DNA from: an uncultured Akkermansia sp.
GTDB taxonomy: Bacteria > Verrucomicrobiota > Verrucomicrobiia > Verrucomicrobiales > Akkermansiaceae
Assembly: GCA_947626545.1 (NCBI GenBank)
Contig: CANQSS010000020.1
Coordinates: 1-37,840 of the forward strand
Reading direction: 5' to 3'
DNA: 37,840 bases
The notes under the pieces were generated by a model. It had not been told where the DNA came from and ran no database searches. It saw only the letters and a list, made by a program, of their open reading frames with translations. A program made the translations under genes and the position numbers. Positions 33,086-37,840 of the stretch are shown here, in pieces. Position 1 is the first letter of the stretch, and each line of letters opens with the position of its first letter.

Positions 33086-33973
33086 TTACTCTTCCTCCTC
33101 TCCTCCCTCCTCGTCAGAGGAAGACTCCTCCTCGTCACTGCTAGAGGTACCTTCCTCGTCACCGCCGGGGGCGTCTTCCTCGTCTGCAGCGGAAACCCCG
33201 CCGCCTCCACTGCCCTCCGCTGCGACAGGTTGACCAAAGAGGTAATCAGACACGCGGTTCGGCGTGTGATCTGAGCTATACGCAGCATAACAGAAGAGCA
33301 GAGCTGCAAGCAAAGCCGCTATTGAAATGCCGAGATGCACCATCTGCGGTCCCTTTTCCTCTTCCTCCTCTTCTTCCACACTCTTATCGGATGCAGTTTG
33401 GCGGGAGAGTCCTGTCGGCATGGTAAAGCCGGCGGGTTTGGTGCCATCTGACGACGGGGCTTGTTTAGCAGCAGGTGCAGCCGTCGTCGCTGCCGGGGCA
33501 GAGGGCCTTCCCATAGGCACAGTTGCAGTCGGCATGGAAATAGTAGGCGTGCCCGCATTTGGGACTGGCATGGCGGGATGGAGCGGCGAAGATGCCGGTA
33601 CGCCGGCTGCTCGAAGACGCGTGGGCGGAACGGGCGCTCCTGCCCCCGGTCGCGCCAATGGGATGGTGGCTGCCGGTGCCGGTGCCGTCGCCTGAGCCGG
33701 GCGAGGCATGGGCGAAGGAGGAACACCTGGCGCGCTCGGACGCGTCAGAGGAATGGTTGTTGCCTGAGATGCCGAGGGTGGAACAGGTGAAGAAGGTGGC
33801 ACGGGCGCACCGGGTCTCGTCAGCGGGATCGTAGCTGCCGGCGCAGCGGACGGCGGTATAGGCGCCGAAGGCGGCGGCATGGGAACACCGGGTATCCCCG
33901 GAGCAGACGGTGGCACAGGGGGCTTGGGCGCTGCCGGTGGAAAGGGAGGAGGAGGAACAGGAGGGGTGCTCAT
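33086..33973 (-). CDS. Proline-rich membrane protein with acidic tail
   Basis: 295 aa; no family recognised. Residues 1-200 are low-complexity Pro/Ala/Ser with imperfect repeats built on 'A-T-I-P-L-T-R-P-x-A-P' (three or four copies) and poly-Pro at the N-terminus. Next come a run of seven Glu (about 198-205), one membrane segment (about 211-232) and a Ser/Asp/Glu/Gly tail ending in four Glu. No signal peptide, so the Pro-rich part is probably cytoplasmic and the acidic tail outside. It is the first gene of a probable operon with the two thioredoxin genes. The strong amino-acid bias and repeat content may make length variable between strains. Confidence 0.7.
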   Translation of the reverse strand: MSTPPVPPPPFPPAAPKPPVPPSAPGIPGVPMPPPSAPIPPSAAPAATIPLTRPGAPVPPSSPVPPSASQATTIPLTRPSAPGVPPSPMPRPAQATAPAPAATIPLARPGAGAPVPPTRLRAAGVPASSPLHPAMPVPNAGTPTISMPTATVPMGRPSAPAATTAAPAAKQAPSSDGTKPAGFTMPTGLSRQTASDKSVEEEEEEEKGPQMVHLGISIAALLAALLFCYAAYSSDHTPNRVSDYLFGQPVAAEGSGGGGVSAADEEDAPGGDEEGTSSSDEEESSSDEEGGEEEE

Positions 33974-33991
33974 AGCAGTAAATAATCGCTA

Positions 33992-34041
33992 CCCACCGTT
34001 GTGGGCTCCTCTTATATTGCACAATTTTTACCGCTTTGCAA
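33992..34041 (-). promoter_or_regulatory. Probable promoter and leader hairpin of the proline-rich gene
   Basis: Minus strand: TTGCAA (34041-34036) and TATAAG (34016-34011) with a long 19-base spacer. The leader contains the stem CCCAC/GTGGG (34005-34001 and 33996-33992) with an AACG loop. The spacing makes the promoter call weak. Confidence 0.35.
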
Positions 34042-34112
34042 GCGGAAAAGTCATTTACCCCCCAAAAAAATTGCTGTTGCAAAAATTCTAGGCGTAACAA
34101 TCTGCAAAAAAC

Positions 34113-34140
34113 TTGAAAAAATGGGTGAATCTGCTACACT
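34113..34140 (+). promoter_or_regulatory. Promoter of the AspT-like gene, apparently leaderless
   Basis: TTGAAA (34113-34118), a 16-base spacer, TACACT (34135-34140). Seven bases later comes ATG 34148, so the transcript would begin at the start codon. Confidence 0.55.
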
Positions 34141-34147
34141 TTCCCAC

Positions 34148-35731
34148 ATGGAAATTTTGGGATCGCCTACGTTTGTGCTCTTCATGGTACTGTTCGTTGG
34201 CTTGGTTTTTGGAAATTTGAGCATCAAGGGGATAAGCTTGGGTAGTTCGGGAGTGTTGTTTGCAGCATTGGCTGCCGGGCATTTCGGATTGCAGGTGCCG
34301 GAGGGGATAGCGGATGTTGGTACAGCAATTTTCGTATATTGCGTGGGATTAGGTGTGGGTAACCGCTTCTTTGATTCGTTAAAAAGTCGAGGAAAATACC
34401 TTATTATCCTTGCGATATTGGTGGTGGGGGTGGCATGGTTGACTGCGTGGGTACTGGGGCGCATTCTTGGCATGGACGCCGGCACCGTAGCCGGACTTTT
34501 CGCCGGTGCGTGCACGAGTACTCCCGCGCTCGCCGCCGCAATCGAGTCTCAAGGAACTCAAGCCTCGGGTGTGAATATTGGGTACGCTGTGGCGTATCCG
34601 TTTGGTGTTGTGGGAGTGGTGCTTTTTGTTCAGCTCTTGCCGCGCATTCTTCGCCAGAATTTGGATGGCAATCATGGGAAGAGCGCCGAGGACAAGCATA
34701 CCATCATTTCCCGCGTGGTACAGGTGACCAACCCGGAACTCATTGGCTGCTCCATCGGTTCGTTTTGCGCTGAAAAAAATCTGCGTTGCCGCATCACTCG
34801 CATTGCACGTGACGGAGCGCTTATGCCTCTGCAGAAGGACGATGCTTTTACGGAGAATGGAGAGATATTGCTTGTGGGGGAGCGTGAAGATTTAGAGCGG
34901 GAGGTGCCCTGTTTCGGACATGTGCGCTCAGCTAAGGGACGCCCGCGCATTTACACCGATGAGCGTGCCGAGCTTATTGTGCTTTCTCGCGCCATGTGCA
35001 ATAAAACGCTCCGCGAGCTTGACACACTCGGTCAATACGGCATCGTCATTTCGCGCATCACTCGGTTGGGCCTCACTTTCATCCCCACGGCCGACACCGA
35101 AGTTCAACGCAACGATGTACTGCGCGTGGTAGGGGCGCCTGAGGCTATCGAGTCTTTCCGTCGAGAGTGTGGACACCGCAGCACAGCGCTTAACACGGCC
35201 GATATCCTCTCTCTGATGGGTGGGCTCATGCTGGGTGTGCTGCTCGGGAAAATGCAGTTCAGCTTTGGCGGAGGTTCCTTTTCGTTGGGTATAGCGGGAG
35301 GCCCCCTCGTGGTGGCTTTGATTCTCGGCCATTTTGGAAAGCTTGGTCCTATTGTCGGCTATATTCCACGTCCCACGCGCGTGCTGCTCATGGAGTTCGG
35401 TCTGGTGCTCTTCCTAGCCGGGGCCGGGGTAAAAGGTGGTGCCTCGCTGGTAGAAACCTTGCGTGCCAACGGTCTCTCCATGTTCCTAGTGGGCAGTGCC
35501 GTCACGCTTGTGCCTATGGTCGTTTCCTATGTCGTGGCACGTCGGTTGATGCGCATGAGCTTGGCGGAAACACTCGGCGGCATTTGCGGGAGTATGACCT
35601 CTACACCTGCGCTCGGAGCCATCACCGCAAAAACGGATTGCCAAGAACCTGTCATTGCCTATTCAACGGCCTATCCAGCTGCGCTTATTCTGATGACCGT
35701 GCTTGCCAAATTGCTCTGTGATTTAATTTAG
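34148..35731 (+). CDS. AspT/YidE-type transporter with central TrkA-C domains
   Basis: 527 aa from ATG 34148, chosen because of the promoter immediately upstream and because hydrophobic sequence begins at once. ATG 34121 would start inside the promoter. Two hydrophobic halves of about five helices each, both with the duplicated signature 'G-L-F-A-G-A-C-T-S-T-P-A-L' (first half) and 'G-G-I-C-G-S-M-T-S-T-P-A-L-G' (second half). They flank a soluble centre with two regulatory TrkA-C-like domains ('I-G-C-S-I-G-S-F', 'L-R-E-L-D'). Related AspT exchanges aspartate for alanine; the substrate of this member is unknown. Confidence 0.85.
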   Translation: MEILGSPTFVLFMVLFVGLVFGNLSIKGISLGSSGVLFAALAAGHFGLQVPEGIADVGTAIFVYCVGLGVGNRFFDSLKSRGKYLIILAILVVGVAWLTAWVLGRILGMDAGTVAGLFAGACTSTPALAAAIESQGTQASGVNIGYAVAYPFGVVGVVLFVQLLPRILRQNLDGNHGKSAEDKHTIISRVVQVTNPELIGCSIGSFCAEKNLRCRITRIARDGALMPLQKDDAFTENGEILLVGEREDLEREVPCFGHVRSAKGRPRIYTDERAELIVLSRAMCNKTLRELDTLGQYGIVISRITRLGLTFIPTADTEVQRNDVLRVVGAPEAIESFRRECGHRSTALNTADILSLMGGLMLGVLLGKMQFSFGGGSFSLGIAGGPLVVALILGHFGKLGPIVGYIPRPTRVLLMEFGLVLFLAGAGVKGGASLVETLRANGLSMFLVGSAVTLVPMVVSYVVARRLMRMSLAETLGGICGSMTSTPALGAITAKTDCQEPVIAYSTAYPAALILMTVLAKLLCDLI

Positions 35732-35774
35732 CGAGCGCGCGTGCGGAAAATGTCCACACGCATGCAAGTAAAAC

Positions 35775-35803
35775 TTGCAAAAGCGGGTGAAATGTAGTAG
35801 CCT
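35775..35803 (+). promoter_or_regulatory. Possible promoter of the SLC13-type gene
   Basis: TTGCAA (35775-35780), a 17-base spacer, TAGCCT (35798-35803). This gives an untranslated leader of about 90 bases before ATG 35901. Confidence 0.4.
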
Positions 35804-35900
35804 TTGCGCGGGCAAGATGCAAAGCGCCTCGCGCCCCCGTCATGCAAAGAAACGGGTGGACAGGTTGCTTCATCTTCGTCTTTTAACTGCTACCGATACT

Positions 35901-37616
35901 ATGACCACAAATCAGAAAAGTCTCCTCAAGATAGCCATTGTGCTCATCATCAGTTTGTCGATGTTGTTTGTTCCCTTTGAAGCACTTGGCGCACCGATCA
36001 ATCCTGTTCAGGCGCGCGTGGTGGCGCTCTTTCTCTTTGCCGCATTGATGTGGATTTTGGAGCCGATTCCGATTTGGACTACATCCACGCTCGTCATTGC
36101 CATAGCTTTGCTCGGCATCTCCAACCAGTCCCTCACTTTCCTGCGTCCGGATCGCTACGACAAGGCCGAGGTGAGCGCTATCGTGAAGGATGCCATCGGT
36201 GCTGATGGGGCGGTGAGTTCCGAACTGGTGCGCCAAATCCAGGACTCCGTGAATACGCGCCTCACAAAAAAGCCCACTGTTAATGAGCAGGAAGTGCGCA
36301 TGACTCTCGGCTTCCAGATCATGGATTTCAGCGAAAAGGCTAAGAAAAGCAACGACTTGGCGGCGGCTCAGCAGCTCCGGGATGCCCACCACCGCCTTTA
36401 TTCCCCGGAAATTTCCTCACGTATCCACAGTCTCAAGTTTGTGAACTTGATGCAGCAGAAGACGACGATGGCGACCTTTGCGGATCCGATCATCATCCTG
36501 TTTTTGGGAGGTTTCTTCTTGGCGGCGGCAGCGACAAAGTACCGCTTGGACATCAACCTGGCGCGGGTGATGCTGCGGCCGTTTGGCACGAACCCGAAGT
36601 ATGTCATGCTGGGGCTGATGGTCGTGACGGCGCTCTTCTCGATGTTCATGAGCAACACGGCGACGGCGGCGATGATGCTTGCCATTCTCACGCCGGTGCT
36701 TTCTCTTTTCGGCCCCAATGATCGCGGGCGTGCGGCGTTTGCGCTGTGCATTCCCGTAGCGGCGAACATTGGAGGCATCGGCACTCCCATCGGCACGCCG
36801 CCCAACGCCATTGCTTTGAAAGCCATGCAGGATATGGGGCTCTCCATCACCTTTGGTAAGTGGATGCTTTTCGGCGTGCCGTTTGTCATCGTGATGCTGC
36901 TGGTAGGGTGGTTGATCTTGGTCAAAATGTTCCCCACCCAGCAAAAGGAACTCAAACTCGAGGTGGGGGGCAGCTTCCTCAAAACGCCGAAAGCCATCGT
37001 CGTATATGTCACTTTTGCGGTCACCATCGCCCTGTGGTGCTTTAGCGAGAACTTCAAGCTTGGACTGGATTCCAACACGATAGCCATCATTCCCATCGCC
37101 GTATTCGCGGCGACCAAAGTCATCACCAAAGATGATCTTAAATCGATGAGCTGGGATGTGCTTTGGCTCGTGGCCGGCGGTTTTGCTCTGGGTGTTGCGC
37201 TGCAGGAGACCGGTCTGGCGAAGGATATGATTGACGCCATTCCCTTCGGTACGTGGAATCCCACGGTGCTTATGGTCGGTGCGGGCTTCATCTGTCTTTT
37301 CATGGCCACGTTCATGAGCCACACGGCTACGGCTTCGTTGCTCATGCCGATATTGGCCGGGGTGGCTGGGGCTATGATGCAATCTCACAGCATGGATGGA
37401 GCCGGAGCTATCGGTCTGCTCTGTTCCATTGCGTTTGCTTCATCGTTGGGCATGGCTCTGCCGATTTCCACGCCGCCCAATGCGCTCGCCTACGCCACCG
37501 GGCTGGTGGAGCAAAAGGGTATGGCTATTTCCGGCACCATTCTCTGCTTGCTCGGTTTGTTCCTTACCTTTGTGCTCATGTATTTCCTGCAGAGCATCGG
37601 TTTCTTTGCTATGTAA
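35901..37616 (+). CDS. SLC13/DASS-family anion:sodium symporter with a soluble insert
   Basis: 571 aa from ATG 35901, directly before the first membrane helix; a start at 35775 would begin inside the proposed promoter. The two pseudo-symmetric substrate motifs are present: 'S-N-T-A-T-A-A-M' with 'G-T-P-P-N-A', and 'S-H-T-A-T-A-S-L' with 'S-T-P-P-N-A'. These carry the SNT and TPPNA-type elements of dicarboxylate/sulfate symporters. Between the second and third helices (about residues 80-193) lies a charged, helical insert of about 110 residues that explains the extra length over the usual 460-500. Substrate likely a dicarboxylate or inorganic anion. Confidence 0.85.
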   Translation: MTTNQKSLLKIAIVLIISLSMLFVPFEALGAPINPVQARVVALFLFAALMWILEPIPIWTTSTLVIAIALLGISNQSLTFLRPDRYDKAEVSAIVKDAIGADGAVSSELVRQIQDSVNTRLTKKPTVNEQEVRMTLGFQIMDFSEKAKKSNDLAAAQQLRDAHHRLYSPEISSRIHSLKFVNLMQQKTTMATFADPIIILFLGGFFLAAAATKYRLDINLARVMLRPFGTNPKYVMLGLMVVTALFSMFMSNTATAAMMLAILTPVLSLFGPNDRGRAAFALCIPVAANIGGIGTPIGTPPNAIALKAMQDMGLSITFGKWMLFGVPFVIVMLLVGWLILVKMFPTQQKELKLEVGGSFLKTPKAIVVYVTFAVTIALWCFSENFKLGLDSNTIAIIPIAVFAATKVITKDDLKSMSWDVLWLVAGGFALGVALQETGLAKDMIDAIPFGTWNPTVLMVGAGFICLFMATFMSHTATASLLMPILAGVAGAMMQSHSMDGAGAIGLLCSIAFASSLGMALPISTPPNALAYATGLVEQKGMAISGTILCLLGLFLTFVLMYFLQSIGFFAM

Positions 37617-37625
37617 CTCCGCTTC

Positions 37626-37840
37626 ATGATTACCCTGCCGGATCACATCATGCGCCCGCTCAAGCGGGTCAACCGGGTCTATTTTACAGACCCGGACCGC
37701 ATTCTTGCCATTCCGGCGGGTGGGGAACTGGTGCGGCAGAATGAGGAGTGTCACCGTCTTTTTCTAGTGCTCAGGGGCAACTTTGTGGCCTACCGGCGCT
37801 CTGACACTTTCGAGGGTTCAGAGTTGCCGGCGGAAACGCA
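37626..37840 (+). CDS. Probable cyclic-nucleotide-binding-domain protein, cut by the window end
   Basis: 71 codons visible from ATG 37626, nine bases after the previous stop; the frame runs off the window. The part with 'I-P-A-G-G-E-L-V-R-Q-N-E-E' and 'R-L-F-L-V-L-R-G-N-F-V-A-Y-R' looks like the start of a CRP-type beta-barrel. Whether it is a regulator or a larger cNMP-binding enzyme cannot be told. Its position right after the symporter suggests one transcript. Confidence 0.5.
   Translation, partial: MITLPDHIMRPLKRVNRVYFTDPDRILAIPAGGELVRQNEECHRLFLVLRGNFVAYRRSDTFEGSELPAET

Noticed and set aside
34001..34147. Longer start for the AspT-like gene
   Set aside because: The extra residues are not typical for the family and include the predicted promoter.
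36398..37388. Two long minus-strand frames opposite the symporter
   Set aside because: They are antisense shadows of a clear SLC13 gene with conserved motifs on the plus strand.

Overview
The window looks like a chromosomal segment of a Gram-negative bacterium. It has lipoproteins with lipoboxes, signal peptides, an M23 peptidase/TPR/lipoprotein envelope cluster, an S13-S11-S4 ribosomal cluster, hemB and purD. A secreted M60 (mucinase-type) metallopeptidase, ankyrin-repeat proteins, few Shine-Dalgarno sequences and several leaderless-looking promoters would fit Verrucomicrobiota of the Akkermansia kind. That assignment is an inference and was not tested by any search.

Layout. 1-4.7 kb: three ankyrin genes, one on the minus strand; the third fuses an M60 peptidase to the same ankyrin module carried by the second. 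4.9-7.0 kb: an acyl-ACP/acyl-CoA synthetase with a degenerate acyltransferase domain. 7.2-11.1 kb (minus): an SsuABC/TauABC-type uptake operon (binding lipoprotein, ATPase, permease) ending in a GlcD-type FAD oxidoreductase. 11.3-12.1 kb (minus): a ZupT-like zinc transporter. 12.7-19.3 kb: a visibly A+T-rich six-gene operon of unrecognised function, built around a membrane-anchored P-loop GTPase and flanked by direct copies of a ~125-230 bp repeat (element B). 19.7-21.7 kb: hemB and an endonuclease/exonuclease/phosphatase protein. 21.8-25.9 kb (minus): lipoprotein, M23 peptidase, TPR protein. 26.3-27.5 kb: an intact ORF resembling glutamine-dependent NAD synthetase that has lost key catalytic motifs. 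27.7-29.3 kb: rpsM-rpsK-rpsD. 29.6-31.9 kb: purD and an M42 aminopeptidase. 32.4-34.0 kb (minus): a proline-rich membrane protein, a frameshifted thioredoxin and an intact thioredoxin. 34.1-37.6 kb: an AspT/YidE-type transporter and an SLC13/DASS symporter with a soluble insert; then the start of a probable cyclic-nucleotide-binding-domain protein cut by the window edge.

Three dispersed repeat families fill the intergenic gaps. Element A is a ~28 bp palindrome preceded by a variable number of 7-bp units. Element B is a ~125-230 bp element whose two complete copies end in an A palindrome. Element C is a ~45 bp stem-loop repeat. No transposase is present. The leading candidate for an undescribed system is the 12.7-19.3 kb GTPase/membrane operon together with its flanking B repeats.
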